DNA of 64,000 nucleotides from Leishmania martiniquensis (GCF_017916325.1 NC_090170.1:647001-711000), one strand, 5' to 3'; positions 41,302 through 50,874 are shown, counted from the stretch's first letter. A program made the numbers and translations. Notes: generated from the sequence alone by a model not told the origin.

Positions 41302-42250
41302 GCCCGCTTGTCATAAGAGACTAGAGCAGTAGTGAAAAATAAAAAGAGGTTTCAGAATGACGACATCGACCAAGAAGCGCAGCACCCCCCTCTGAATACA
41401 CAGGCATGAGGGAGAGAATAGGGGACTTAGCCTCTGCGCTACCGAAAGAGGCGGCGACGCGGGAGCGCATCACTTTGATTGCAGCGACACCCTTTTCGTC
41501 CCATCGTCACAGCACACAGGTGCACAGACCTGCTCAGCTATTATTTGTCACCAATGTCAGAGCTGCTTCCTCTCTTGAAGATGAAGCGTTTCTATGCTCT
41601 ACCTGTTCCCTTCACTGGATGCGTCTGCGCTCCCACAAGCGCAGAGAGGAAGAAAACGAGATGCCCAACAACGAGAGTTGTAGCTCCAGTACGTAGCAGG
41701 AGCAAGCACATCAAAGCAATCTGATAAATCGGCATCTGTTTCACACAGAAACAGAACACCGCCTCACTCTCCTTCTCCGTGCGCCAAGTCTCAGACCCAT
41801 ACACGTACGCACGAACACACGATGCATAGTAGAGAGGAGAGGGTGTGGTATAATGTGGTGAGGAGGAAGGAGGAGTAACAAATACACGTAAGCGCGAGCA
41901 ACGGAATCAAAAAAAAAAATAGATCGCTAATAGAGCAGTTAGCGACTTTAAGGCGTATGTGAGAACGTCGGTGGAGGGGTGGGGGGTGGGGGGGGGACAG
42001 CGCGGCTGACAGCGGAAGGTACTAAATGAAAAAAAAAGCAGCAAAAAACAAAATAGCAGCGCAAACAGAGAGAGAGAGAGGGAGGCAGCACGTGAGTGAA
42101 GCAGCAGCGCTCAGGATCAAACATGGCAGGAAGCCAAGACAATGTGCATAATTCTCTTTCTAACTTTTGTCGAGGGGGGCCTTCGCGTGGGCCATGCAGC
42201 CAAAAACGTGAGCCTCATAATAGTACTAAAGGATGTGTGTATGCGTGACA
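41302..42250. other. 3' flank of the USP7-like gene
   Basis: About 950 bp with an A11 run near 41909, a G-rich patch at 41980-42000 and a GA run at 42068-42082. No gene seen. Confidence 0.55.
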
Positions 42251-45200
42251 TCAGTTGAGGATCAAGACCTTATCCTCGCGCTTGCCTGTCCGCTTTGAGA
42301 GCGGGGCGTGCTCCAGTCCAATGAAAGCTGCCTTCGATGGATCTATCTGGTTCGGCTGGTAGCACTCCACAGGGCAGAAGTTGGTGATGTGGGCACCCAT
42401 CATAGCATCGGGCGCGATCACTTCCACCCGGCTCTCTTTTACTAGACACACCTTCCAATCCTGCACGGCGGCGTAGATCATCTCTAGCTTAGCAGCGATG
42501 CGGCGCAGCAGCTGATTCGATGTTTCGTAGAAGTTAACATACATGCTGAAGGGCTCGCTGTGCGTCTCGATGGCGTCACGGCGCTGTCGCACCATGGTAA
42601 AGTGATGCACCTGAAACACCGCCTGGTCCGAAGGGAGAACGTTCGGGATGGGGGTGGGAAGATGCTCGATACGATACTCCGCACTTTCCTCGAAGGTATT
42701 GTGCTCAAAGACAAGTGTGTGCCTCTTGTCCAGTACGTTGTACACACGGCCGCGCCATACATCGACCAGACGCAGCCACTCGTGCGCGCTCTCGCAGTCC
42801 ATCTGCATGAGCCGCTTCACAAAAGCGATTGTGGACTTGTTGGCTGCTTTTGCTGGATCCTCTTTGAGCAGCGCCGCCACCTCCGGGCAGGCTCCGGTGG
42901 CGTAGTCTTTTTGAATCTCACGCACGCACGCGGGAAAGAGCAGATTCGCCGTGATTGGAAGATTGTGTGGTAGAAGAATCCAGTGCGCCGACACTACCTT
43001 GACGTTGTCGCCGTACAACTTGAATTGCAGCGAGTGAGCATTCTCGATTTCAGTGACGGTATACTTGCAGTACTCATAGTAGAGGTACTTGGACAGCGCG
43101 GGAACCCGCGAGCTAGCAGGCATCAACAGTCTCGCCAACGTGGCACGATCGTGTTTCTTTCCCTTCATGAAGTACGGTAGCTCCGTTTCCGGGTTGTGGC
43201 GAGTGAAACGAATGCGGTCATAGTTCTCCTTATCACCGATGAGACGGGCAATATACCGCTGAAGCTGCTCGTACGTCATGTCCTCTGCAAGCTCGGTCGA
43301 GATCAGTAGGGGGTAATCTGGGTAGCGGTTCAGCTTCAGCTCTACCGGGATTCGGTGCTGGAGGAAATGTTGAAAGCTCTGAATGTCGGGGTAGAAAACG
43401 TTCGCGGGATCTTCGTGCGGCGTGTCACACTTCCAGATGAGAATGTCACCTGAGAGGAGCTCGTTGCACGGCAAAAAATAGCGCTCCTCAGTTTCGCGTA
43501 CGACTTCCAATGCTTCAAGCGGCGTACTACGCCTTACTACGGCTGCCTCTGCCTCATCCCTCGAGGCGAGGTCCTGGTGTGACTTGCAGGCCTCGAGCGA
43601 GGCAGCACTACATGCCTTAGACGGCAGTGACTGCCTCCCCTCTGACGGCTTCTTCAAATGATGGCTGTGCAACTGCTTTGTCGTGTCTGGCAAATCGGCA
43701 ATGAGGGCGCGCACATGTGACTCCATGCTTTCGAGGGCCTGCCTTGCGTTCCCTTTCGGATCGCGGTGCAGCAAAGTGCACCCAAGAAAAAGCACTTTGA
43801 GCTGCAGCGGGTCGTACAGCTTATGGTGAAACACCTCGTACTCACGGTGCGCGCAGCCCTGATCGAGCTCAATCATTGTGGCAGTGGCCGGGGTGGTGAC
43901 GAGCACACAGCACTCCTTTGCATTTTGCAAGAGTTCTCGAACCTTCATATTTTCCTTGACTTGCTTTGAAAGTCGAATTTCAGTTCCCCCAGTACGAGAT
44001 GAGGCAAACCACAGCAGCGGCTGCCCGGCGCCGACGCCCAGCTGCCGTGCCACAAACTCCTGAAAGGCTGGCAACGCTTCGTCATCAAGTGGGATGCGCA
44101 ATGTCCTATGCGAAGAGAACTTCTGCACCATCGGCCGGCGCGACGTCAGGTACTCTTCCTGATCGGCGATGTCGCTCGGAAAGATGAAATGCACCCGCCC
44201 GTAGAGATAGTCTTCCGCCTGCTCCTTGACGCGGCGCTCTTGCTCAGCGCGTTCCCTTTCCAGCTGCTCTACAACGTGCTGTGGGACATCGCAGCTGCCG
44301 ATCGGGCATAAAATGGAGCTGAGTTGGCTTGTGCGAATGTACACGAGCATGTACGCGTTGGCAGTGTTTGGGATCTCGGAGCCCCAGTAGTTAAGCCTGA
44401 ATCCGCCGAAGTTATCGCCAAATACCTCCTTCAGCTTTGCCGGGGTAACTGCCTCATCGTCGAACTTGTACCATGCGCCAGAGCACAGAAGAAAGCAGAA
44501 GTAGTGTCCAAATCCAGTGTTTGACCCAGAGTGTACCAGTACGCTACACAGGGTGTAGTGCGTGTCTGTCTGCGGCGACTCCGGCATATAACGCGAGAGG
44601 TCTAGAGTGTTGTAGTAGTCCCAGCGTGTCAGCACTTTGGTCTCACCATGCTGAATGTCGTAGTCGAAGCGTGCAAGGTGCAAGAGGAGGATGGGAGGGA
44701 CCGTCTTGAGTCGAACCCCTTTTTCTGCCCGGTGATACGCCTTTTTCCCATTACTTTCTAGGCAGTACTTGTTTTTTCCGTCCAGTACCTCGACTTGAAA
44801 AAAAGCGTCGAAGCTCGAGTATATGTTCTTCTTGTTCTTCACAACAAGCTGGAGGTCGTAGAATGGCTCTTCACGGGAACCGCAGTAGTGCACCTCTTCA
44901 ACTTTGACGTAGCTCTCCAAAGAGCCTGTGAAGAGGCGATGAATCGCATTCTCCTTCGGCTTTGAGCTTCCAGCTTCGGCCTGCTGGGCATTCAGCTTTT
45001 CCTCCAAGTTGTCGAGAAGAACGCGCGTCAGCTCGTGCACGTCGTGCTGGATAAAGCTATCGGATGCTCCCCAGCCAAATGATTCAGTCAGCTCGCGTGT
45101 GCCGACAGCACGCGTCGACATCTGCAAGTGGCAAAATAGCCGCTGCAGGGCATACGGAATACTTCTGGGTGCCGTAGGCTCCAGGCCAGCGTGCTGCTCC

Positions 45201-45910
45201 GCCTCGTCTTTTGTCGGCATCTGATAGATAATGGCCCTAAACGCTGTTATGTGAAAGAGAGCCTGGAGAAGTGAGTTGAGGTAGCAGGTCGCGCCTTGAT
45301 TTAGCAGACCATTGTAGTGTGAGTCACAGTTCGGGCCTCTCTCCAGATCAGCTACATCTTCTCTGGTCTGCTTCGCCATGGGTGAGCATTGCTCGCGGTA
45401 CGATAAGCTATTCACGTTCGTGTACCCTAAAAGGGGGGTATTCGCAAAAAACGGGCTCCATTGATGCGCGCTTAGATGCCGATGAATCATGTAATTACTC
45501 TCTATTTTGCCTGTTCCGTGAAGAGCAGTGATATGCTGAAGGGACCTCAAGAAAAGAGGAAAGAGCGAGGGGTCGATCCCGCACTCCTTGAAGACGGCAA
45601 TCCGCTCCTTTCCGGTCATGGTAGTCAGGTCAGCAATTGTGTAACTGCACTTTTCCAACGCAGCCTCCGAAGGAAGCAGCTTTCTGTTGAACGCCGCGTC
45701 ATTCCAAAACACGTGCTTCGCCACGTCTAAAACTGCGAGCATTGTGGCCTTGCTTTGTTTTTGTTCTCGAAACAGTCGGACCCGTATGTGCGCTCGTATG
45801 CGTTTACGGTTTCGAACGCTTTTTGCGTGTATGTGCTTTTGTTTTAAACCGACTGCAGCTACTTCGCAGCCAAAAAGTGAGATACCTTGGTACTTGCAGC
45901 TTGGAGTCAT
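42251..45910 (-). CDS. USP7-like ubiquitin carboxyl-terminal hydrolase
   Basis: A 1219-residue peptidase family C19 protein. The Cys box GLLNQGATCYLNSLLQALF has the nucleophile C209; the His box GFGHYFCFL is near 470 and is followed by YKFDDEAVT. The C-terminal half matches USP7: DILIWKCDTP, YDRIRFTRHN, and LYYEYCKYTVTEIENAHSLQF correspond to the ubiquitin-like/ICP0-binding region. The N-terminal 190 residues do not look like the TRAF/MATH domain of human USP7. It removes ubiquitin from substrate proteins, probably in nucleus and cytosol. The ATG at 45910 lies 6 nt after a strong acceptor (AG at 45917-45918). A second in-frame ATG at 45742 (MLAVLDVAKHVFW) is the alternative start, and the first 56 residues are basic and weakly conserved-looking. 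Confidence 0.9.
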   Translation of the reverse strand: MTPSCKYQGISLFGCEVAAVGLKQKHIHAKSVRNRKRIRAHIRVRLFREQKQSKATMLAVLDVAKHVFWNDAAFNRKLLPSEAALEKCSYTIADLTTMTGKERIAVFKECGIDPSLFPLFLRSLQHITALHGTGKIESNYMIHRHLSAHQWSPFFANTPLLGYTNVNSLSYREQCSPMAKQTREDVADLERGPNCDSHYNGLLNQGATCYLNSLLQALFHITAFRAIIYQMPTKDEAEQHAGLEPTAPRSIPYALQRLFCHLQMSTRAVGTRELTESFGWGASDSFIQHDVHELTRVLLDNLEEKLNAQQAEAGSSKPKENAIHRLFTGSLESYVKVEEVHYCGSREEPFYDLQLVVKNKKNIYSSFDAFFQVEVLDGKNKYCLESNGKKAYHRAEKGVRLKTVPPILLLHLARFDYDIQHGETKVLTRWDYYNTLDLSRYMPESPQTDTHYTLCSVLVHSGSNTGFGHYFCFLLCSGAWYKFDDEAVTPAKLKEVFGDNFGGFRLNYWGSEIPNTANAYMLVYIRTSQLSSILCPIGSCDVPQHVVEQLERERAEQERRVKEQAEDYLYGRVHFIFPSDIADQEEYLTSRRPMVQKFSSHRTLRIPLDDEALPAFQEFVARQLGVGAGQPLLWFASSRTGGTEIRLSKQVKENMKVRELLQNAKECCVLVTTPATATMIELDQGCAHREYEVFHHKLYDPLQLKVLFLGCTLLHRDPKGNARQALESMESHVRALIADLPDTTKQLHSHHLKKPSEGRQSLPSKACSAASLEACKSHQDLASRDEAEAAVVRRSTPLEALEVVRETEERYFLPCNELLSGDILIWKCDTPHEDPANVFYPDIQSFQHFLQHRIPVELKLNRYPDYPLLISTELAEDMTYEQLQRYIARLIGDKENYDRIRFTRHNPETELPYFMKGKKHDRATLARLLMPASSRVPALSKYLYYEYCKYTVTEIENAHSLQFKLYGDNVKVVSAHWILLPHNLPITANLLFPACVREIQKDYATGACPEVAALLKEDPAKAANKSTIAFVKRLMQMDCESAHEWLRLVDVWRGRVYNVLDKRHTLVFEHNTFEESAEYRIEHLPTPIPNVLPSDQAVFQVHHFTMVRQRRDAIETHSEPFSMYVNFYETSNQLLRRIAAKLEMIYAAVQDWKVCLVKESRVEVIAPDAMMGAHITNFCPVECYQPNQIDPSKAAFIGLEHAPLSKRTGKREDKVLILN

Positions 45911-45916
45911 ATGAAT

Positions 45917-45918
45917 CT
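45917..45918 (-). promoter_or_regulatory. Probable SL trans-splice acceptor of the USP7-like gene
   Basis: The minus strand reads GGCTTTTTCTTTTCTTCACC then TCCGCTTTAG. The 5' UTR to the first ATG would be only 6 nt. Confidence 0.65.
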
Positions 45919-46278
45919 AAAGCGGAGGTGAAGAAAAGAAAAAGCCGAGACGAAGACATGGCTAAAACGAGTGCACGAGCGAAAGCAGTAATGGGGCGGC
46001 ACTCGCTCTAGGAAAGGTAGCTGCACCTGACACTAGTGAACAGGAAAACCGAAGTACATGCTATGCGACAAGAGAGCAAGTTGGCAGGCCAACAGCGCCC
46101 CTCTACCGTACTGGCCGTAAAAGAGAGCGTGAGAGCATAGTAAGGGCGCAGCATCTTCACCATCCATATGTTTCTTTTTCCTTTTTCGTTACTGCTTAGG
46201 TACATCCCTAAGAGGAAAAGGTATTTACATTTGAAGCATTCCTTTGTTCTATGCTACGCGAGTGATCGTGTAGCGCAG
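45919..46278. other. Spacer between the roadblock and USP7-like genes
   Basis: About 360 bp holding the 3' flank of the roadblock gene. AT-richer than spacers further left. No gene seen. Confidence 0.5.
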
Positions 46279-46572
46279 CTACTCTGCAATGTTCTGGATA
46301 ACAATCAGGATGAAATCCTTGTCAGGTGCAACCATGATCTCATTCTTTTTCGATCGAATACGAAGAAAACAGAGGTCGTTCGTCGGGTCCAAATCACGCA
46401 CGCAGTGACGCGCTTTAGCGGCGAGTGACGTAATCAGGTGCGCATACTGGTTTTGCACTGTAGTGTCCTCGATCGTGCTCCGAATGGGAGTGCCTTCATT
46501 GTCTACTACAATGATACCGGTCACGTTCGGTCGCTGATTAATGCGCTGAAACGTTTCTTCGATCTCCGACAT
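46279..46572 (-). CDS. Dynein light chain roadblock/LC7
   Basis: A 97-residue protein, the usual size. It starts [20 protein letters not shown] and has the family pattern [12 protein letters not shown], then [13 protein letters not shown], then [21 protein letters not shown]. It forms dimers that bind dynein intermediate chains and is used by cytoplasmic or flagellar dynein and intraflagellar transport. The start is the first ATG, about 52 nt after the acceptor at 46625-46626 (minus strand TTCCTTTCACAAGTCTCCC then TTTAG). Confidence 0.95.
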   Translation of the reverse strand: MSEIEETFQRINQRPNVTGIIVVDNEGTPIRSTIEDTTVQNQYAHLITSLAAKARHCVRDLDPTNDLCFLRIRSKKNEIMVAPDKDFILIVIQNIAE

Positions 46573-46927
46573 GATTTTGTGCTTCCGGTAAGGCTTGATG
46601 TAGTCGCGAGTAACTCTACACTTCCTAAAGGGAGACTTGTGAAAGGAAGCGCAATAGAGTTGCAGTGGGTAGTGGAAGAAGCGCGAGGAGAGCGTTCAGA
46701 GAGGATATAGATGCACGCAGAGAGTAGAGCGAGACACTTTTCAGCTGTGATACAGACGCCTTAAAAAGGTAAGGTCACCATCCCAAGCGATACCTACACG
46801 TCGAGCAGACTTGCAGCATTATTTTTTTTGGTAGGTGTCAAGAAGTACCATCACAACAGAAGATAATGGGTACCTAGCAGGATAGCCTACTGTTGCTATC
46901 AATAAGGCCGTATAAAAAGAACGTGCT
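46573..46927. other. Short spacer, no gene recognised
   Basis: The roadblock 5' flank and 3' flank of the glycosyltransferase-like gene. No other feature seen. Confidence 0.5.
46625..46626 (-). promoter_or_regulatory. Probable SL trans-splice acceptor of the roadblock gene
   Basis: A pyrimidine tract ending CCCTTTAG on the minus strand, with AG complementary to 46625-46626. Confidence 0.6.
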
Positions 46928-48358
46928 TTACGGCAACCTTTTTCTATTATGCGCATCCCTTGCGCCTCGCCGCTTTGAAATGATCTGGAGGCAGCGGAGG
47001 CCCAAAGAAAACAAAACACCAAGAAAAAGGGTTGTCGGGATCGCGATGGCCGCAGCATGGCGGTAGGGCGAGAGAAGGATGCTGCTGTCGCACGCAAAGT
47101 CCATGCTGCCGGTTCCAACGGCAGCTACAAGCTCTACAACCTCAATAGCCTTTTGAGCGCCACCCATGAGAAAGCCCATGCGTCGTGCTGCCCGCAATCG
47201 TGCTCGCACAGACGAGTTATTGTACACGGAGTGCAGAGCTGGCATTATATCAGCTGTGCGAGATGTGGATGCGCATGCCGCGATTCCAGTACTCCACAAC
47301 TGCCAGCAAGAGAAGCTGTTGCTTCCGATGAGGACGATCGGCGATTCAGCTAGTACAGCGTCGTACAGTATTTCCTTCACATTGTTTGTGAGCACGGCGA
47401 CAGGATGGTGGTGGAGCAACAGATAATGTGGAGCTGCAGAATTGTCCTCGGTGATCTTCACACGTCGGGCGTCGGCGGACTTGCGGAAGCGCACCGAGGA
47501 CGGCTGCGCTGACAACACATACCACAATGCGCAAGCGTTCGTTTCGTTTACTACTGCTCGGAGAGCGCTGTAAAGCTGCTGCCCATAGGCGCTGTTTTCT
47601 GCTGGCATCGCTGCGTAGACAAAACGACCTCCGCAGCCCTCAATAAATGAGTCCACAGCAGAGAAAGGGCGCCTGACGAGTGCATCGCCGTCACTATTGA
47701 GAAATCCGACTGGGTGAACATTGGGGCGAACGGGACCTGTAATGTCGACGCCCGGAATTCCTTGAGTGATAATGTGTCGTATCATGTGGGGCTTTTGCAA
47801 CGCACCAAGGCCTATGTGATCCCACGCCGAGGCGCAGAAGCCGCGTATTGCACTTGTGACCATGTCTTGCAGCAGGAGCCTTTTCCCCATGCCAGGAGGC
47901 CGAAGGTGAAAGGATGTGCTGTGAATGCTTAGCACATCGCTAGCGCTGCCTGACAGAATCAAAAGAGGTACACCTAACTCCTCACTGATGCGGTCTGCCT
48001 CGGTGACGAAAGCAGTTGCTAGGATGACATCCGAAGTGAAGTACTGCTTGCGCAAGGCCATGCTAAAAGCTCTTGAGGGATCTGCTCTTTTGTCTCTGCA
48101 TCCTCTCGTGGAGCATGTGACGGCAGTGCAAGTAGAGCCTCCAAAGACGTCATTGCAGTCGCCAAGCACTAGCGAGTCTACCAGAACCGTCGCTGAGTGA
48201 CTTCTCTGGTGAGCGGTCCTGACGATAGGCGCGATGCGCAGCAAGTCAGATGGCGTTCCCGATGAGATAAAGGCCAGGTTTAGTCCTTGCACTTCTAAGG
48301 TGAAAAGCAGCAGCACAGGCATGGCAGCTGCGACTAGCCGCGTAGTTTTGGGGGTCAT
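46928..48358 (-). CDS. Divergent UDP-glycosyltransferase-like type I membrane protein
   Basis: A 476-residue protein. Residues 1-26 are a signal peptide (VAAAMPVLLLFTLEVQG). The first Rossmann-like half starts LNLAFISSGTPSDLLRIAPIV, as in GT1 enzymes. The second half has LTNNVKEILYDAVLAESPIV at about 319-338, which lines up with the UGT nucleotide-sugar signature but has lost the His-Gly-Gly. A TM helix at about 437-460 and a short basic tail (KRRGARDAHNRKRLP) give the ER type I topology of UGTs. It may glycosylate a lipid or small molecule in the ER lumen, or may be inactive. It is the first gene of the leftward array. The start is the first ATG after the acceptor at 48398-48399. The fold call is by eye. 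Confidence 0.6.
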   Translation of the reverse strand: MTPKTTRLVAAAMPVLLLFTLEVQGLNLAFISSGTPSDLLRIAPIVRTAHQRSHSATVLVDSLVLGDCNDVFGGSTCTAVTCSTRGCRDKRADPSRAFSMALRKQYFTSDVILATAFVTEADRISEELGVPLLILSGSASDVLSIHSTSFHLRPPGMGKRLLLQDMVTSAIRGFCASAWDHIGLGALQKPHMIRHIITQGIPGVDITGPVRPNVHPVGFLNSDGDALVRRPFSAVDSFIEGCGGRFVYAAMPAENSAYGQQLYSALRAVVNETNACALWYVLSAQPSSVRFRKSADARRVKITEDNSAAPHYLLLHHHPVAVLTNNVKEILYDAVLAESPIVLIGSNSFSCWQLWSTGIAACASTSRTADIMPALHSVYNNSSVRARLRAARRMGFLMGGAQKAIEVVELVAAVGTGSMDFACDSSILLSPYRHAAAIAIPTTLFLGVLFSLGLRCLQIISKRRGARDAHNRKRLP

Positions 48359-48397
48359 TGGGAGCCTTTACTAGCGGTACGTCGGGTAAGTAGACGC

Positions 48398-48399
48398 CT
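48398..48399 (-). promoter_or_regulatory. Probable SL trans-splice acceptor, first gene of the left array
   Basis: The minus strand reads CTCTCTCTCTGCCTTCTCTG then ATTCCAG, with AG complementary to 48398-48399, about 40 nt before the ATG. Confidence 0.65.
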
Positions 48400-49669
48400 G
48401 GAATCAGAGAAGGCAGAGAGAGAGCTGATGCTGGGAAGGGCGGTGGGGAACATATTAGTGCGTCTGTGACAAGGAAATATAGAAAAATGGCCGCCTAATA
48501 GTGTGCCAAGATGCCGTTCCTCATTGAGAATGGAGAGATGACAAAATGTCAGACACTCTCAGCGAACAGCCTGGGGCTCACTGCTGCAGGTTCGTTCCTG
48601 CTCAGAAACTTCGCACAGCCTATTCAAGACACTTCTGTTTCTTGGAACCTCTAACAAAGTCGATTTCTTTGCAGTTGAACCGGCATTCACTGCCGGGAAG
48701 AGGGTTTTGTGCTGTGCCCAACGCACGCTGGTACTCTAACAACCGTCGAGGTGAGAGCTGCGGCGGCGGTGTCGCCCTGATTATTTTCACACTTAATGAG
48801 CAGGAGGGCTAAAGTATCTCGCCTCTCACCCCCTCTCTGCTGCTACGCTGTCTTGTGGGGATTCCGCACCTTACCTGCAGCCAAAGCAGGTTCAACATCT
48901 GATTGCGGCGGTGATCGGGGGGGGGGGGGGAAAGGCAGATGCGTAAGCGACACGAAGCAGCACAAAGAATACTAGTTGCTATTTCCCACACAACATACTC
49001 ATGTACAACCTGCAGTGGCACAGCACTTTTGTGGAGCTGCATATTTCACGACGCTGCTCAACCAGCATATCCCCCTTTCTCGTCCTCTGAAGACGCTTCA
49101 CCCACCCGGTGGGGGAGTTGCTCGCCTCCTATTGCATTTCATCCTACGAAGTGGCGGCATCGGCGTGTGCATGGAAATGCGCGTATGAAGGAGACGATAA
49201 GGTCGAATGCTTGTGGCTGATAAAAAAGACGAGTTTATAGGTAACCTACATGCTTTTCGTATGCATCTGCTTTTCTCGGACACTTCACCAAAAAGCAAAA
49301 AAAGAAGGAAGCTACTGCATAGGAGTGGAACTTGCAAAAGCATATCAGAAACTGCTTGCGAGAGGCGGGCGGCGTCTTCCATGACAAAACGTTATTTGTT
49401 TTTTCGGACTTCAAGGTGCTTTCTTGAGAAGCACTTTAGGATAAGACGTGCTTTTGGAAGTAAGAGGCGCTCAGCACCCCGAGTGGTAGATGCTTGGTAT
49501 CCGCACTCGTTCAGTATGATCGCCTCTACGGCCATGTGCTCCCCTCACTGAAACCAATCGAGCCTTGAAATCTCTTTGCCTTCCCTACCTGATTACCACA
49601 CGGCGATATACGATTATTCCCGCTTCTGGCACTTCCTTATATGCATTTTTTCCCTTTGCTGCCCCTCTC
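48400..49669. promoter_or_regulatory. Divergent strand-switch region (probable bidirectional Pol II start region)
   Basis: The genes to the left are all minus-strand and those to the right all plus-strand, and the two flanking SL acceptors (48398 and 49671) bracket this 1.27 kb. In trypanosomatids such divergent regions are where Pol II polycistronic transcription begins in both directions, without a TATA box. It carries a 14-G run at 48917-48930 and is AT-richer than most spacers. Two short ATG frames (48546 and 49207) look non-coding. Confidence 0.8.
48917..48930 (+). repeat. 14-G homopolymer in the strand-switch region
   Basis: A run of 14 G on the plus strand, near the middle of the divergent region. 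G-tracts have been linked to transcription initiation at such sites in trypanosomatids. Confidence 0.9.
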
Positions 49670-49671
49670 AG
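49670..49671 (+). promoter_or_regulatory. Probable SL trans-splice acceptor, first gene of the right array
   Basis: TTTTTTCCCTTTGCTGCCCC then TCTCAG. From this site the first ATG is an out-of-frame uORF at 49740. Confidence 0.6.
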
Positions 49672-49739
49672 AGGTGACACATATACGCACCCGTGGAAGC
49701 TAAAAACAAACAAACAAAAAAAAAACAGCTTTGCGCCAA

Positions 49740-49838
49740 ATGAAAGGTATCAGCTTTGAAAATGCTGCGAACGAGGCTATATCTAGCTCCGATGCTCTCA
49801 AAGGCGACTCGGCTGCAGCTAGGGAACATCAAGACTGA
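49740..49838 (+). other. Overlapping upstream ORF
   Basis: An ATG at 49740 opens a frame of about 32 codons (MKGISFENAANEAISS...) ending in TGA, overlapping the main ATG at 49762 in another frame. It matters only if the upstream acceptor at 49671 is used rather than a minor AG at about 49752. Confidence 0.4.
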
Positions 49839-50184
49839 GTATGGGACGGTTTCAACAGCTGCCGGCTCCACGGAAAAGTGGGGGTTTCTCTTTGGTGGCA
49901 ACACCTACCCAATCGTTAGCCTGAGTTTTACTGCTTTCATGGTTTGCGCCACTATTACAGTAGTCGCTGCGTATCAGCAGTACCGTGATATGGTGATAGT
50001 GACCGAGCACATTTCATACGAAGATGTCAAGGACCGTTGCCTTACCCCCATACCCGGGTGGGCTCGTCTGCGCTCTTTCAGTATGGCAACTCCGCACGGC
50101 CCTACTACGTTCCGAGATCCAACTCCCTTGGACTGGCTGCCGTTCGAGCTCAAGCTGGGATACGTGAAGCAGGCCTCTTATTGA
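49762..50184 (+). CDS. Single-TM protein, probable mitochondrial inner-membrane subunit
   Basis: A 140-residue protein. The N-terminus (MLRTRLYLAPMLSKATRLQL) is basic and amphipathic, like a mitochondrial presequence. One TM helix lies at about 50-70 (IVSLSFTAFMVCATITVVAA), followed by a soluble 70-residue C-terminus with a Pro-rich stretch (RDPTPLDWLPFELKLGYVK). The layout is that of small respiratory-complex subunits, but I do not recognise which one. The frame is open two codons upstream to a TTG; the ATG is used. Confidence 0.75.
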   Translation: MLRTRLYLAPMLSKATRLQLGNIKTEYGTVSTAAGSTEKWGFLFGGNTYPIVSLSFTAFMVCATITVVAAYQQYRDMVIVTEHISYEDVKDRCLTPIPGWARLRSFSMATPHGPTTFRDPTPLDWLPFELKLGYVKQASY

Positions 50185-50543
50185 AAAAAAATAGACGAAC
50201 CAGTTCCTTCGCTCGCGTATTAAAAGCGCATCGCTATTTCGGGCCCTGCTCTGCCGTCCTGTCGGCTCACTTTGCAATTCCTGTTGGCGCGTTTTCCGTC
50301 CACGCTTTTCCTCCTGGATGCTCTCTACCTTGCATTGTAGCCTTCTAGAACGACTACTACCGAAATTATATCTCTTATATCGTTTTTTTTGAAGTCGTAG
50401 CACTTTTTAGTAGTTTATATGCATTCGAAAAGGTAAGCGATTGAGTTGTCTTTGAGGGTGGCAGGAATAGTGAAATGCTTGACCATCGTAGTCTCAGAAA
50501 ATTTCTCTGCGCTTGGTTCCACACTTAGGAATTCATTCTCAAA
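50185..50543. other. 3' flank of the 140-residue gene
   Basis: About 360 bp. It ends in the candidate acceptor for the small ORF (TCTCTGCGCTTGGTTCCACAC then TTAG at about 50525-50528). Confidence 0.45.
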
Positions 50544-50735
50544 ATGACAGAAGCGAAAGTAGCGCCAACGCGGAGCACCATCTCAAGAAGTCGTGTGACC
50601 CGGTTTGAAGAATTCTTCAACGTCTATACCGCGCGGAGAAGTTCGCAACCAGCTTTTAGGCGGGAACTTACAGCAGCTGCTTTCGCCTCTATTCTAATGC
50701 ATCATGCGCGTAGAGAGGAAAATGCGTTGATGTAG
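50544..50735 (+). CDS. Possible small protein (63 residues)
   Basis: An ATG-started 63-residue frame, MTEAKVAPTRSTISRSRVTR then FEEFFNVYTARR and a hydrophobic ELTAAAFASILMHHARR. It lies 15 nt after a pyrimidine tract ending CACACTTAG, so it would be the first ORF of a trans-spliced mRNA. The spacing also leaves room for a separate acceptor for RPN13 near 50757 or 50822. No homologue is recognised. It could equally be a chance frame. Confidence 0.4.
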   Translation: MTEAKVAPTRSTISRSRVTRFEEFFNVYTARRSSQPAFRRELTAAAFASILMHHARREENALM

Positions 50736-50874
50736 CTGATTCGATTCTCTCACAGCAGGTGAGTGTCATTCACTTTTATCTCTTCTGACTTTGGCTTCTA
50801 CTGCTCGCTACTGCTGCAAAAGTTTTTTATCTACTTGAAGGAGCACTACAAACACCCTCAACGGTATCTACAAA
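50736..50874 (+). promoter_or_regulatory. RPN13 5' flank with candidate SL acceptors
   Basis: GATTCGATTCTCTCACAGCAG ends near 50759, and a second tract (CTCTTCTGACTTTGGCTTC...) ends at an AAAG near 50820. Either would give a 5' UTR of about 55-115 nt. Confidence 0.45.

Noticed and set aside
48546..48812. 88-residue frame in the strand-switch region
   Set aside because: ATG present but no clear acceptor or protein-like features; lies in the initiation zone.
49207..49551. 114-residue frame in the strand-switch region
   Set aside because: Low-complexity, Lys/Arg/Ser-rich, no acceptor, no recognised pattern.
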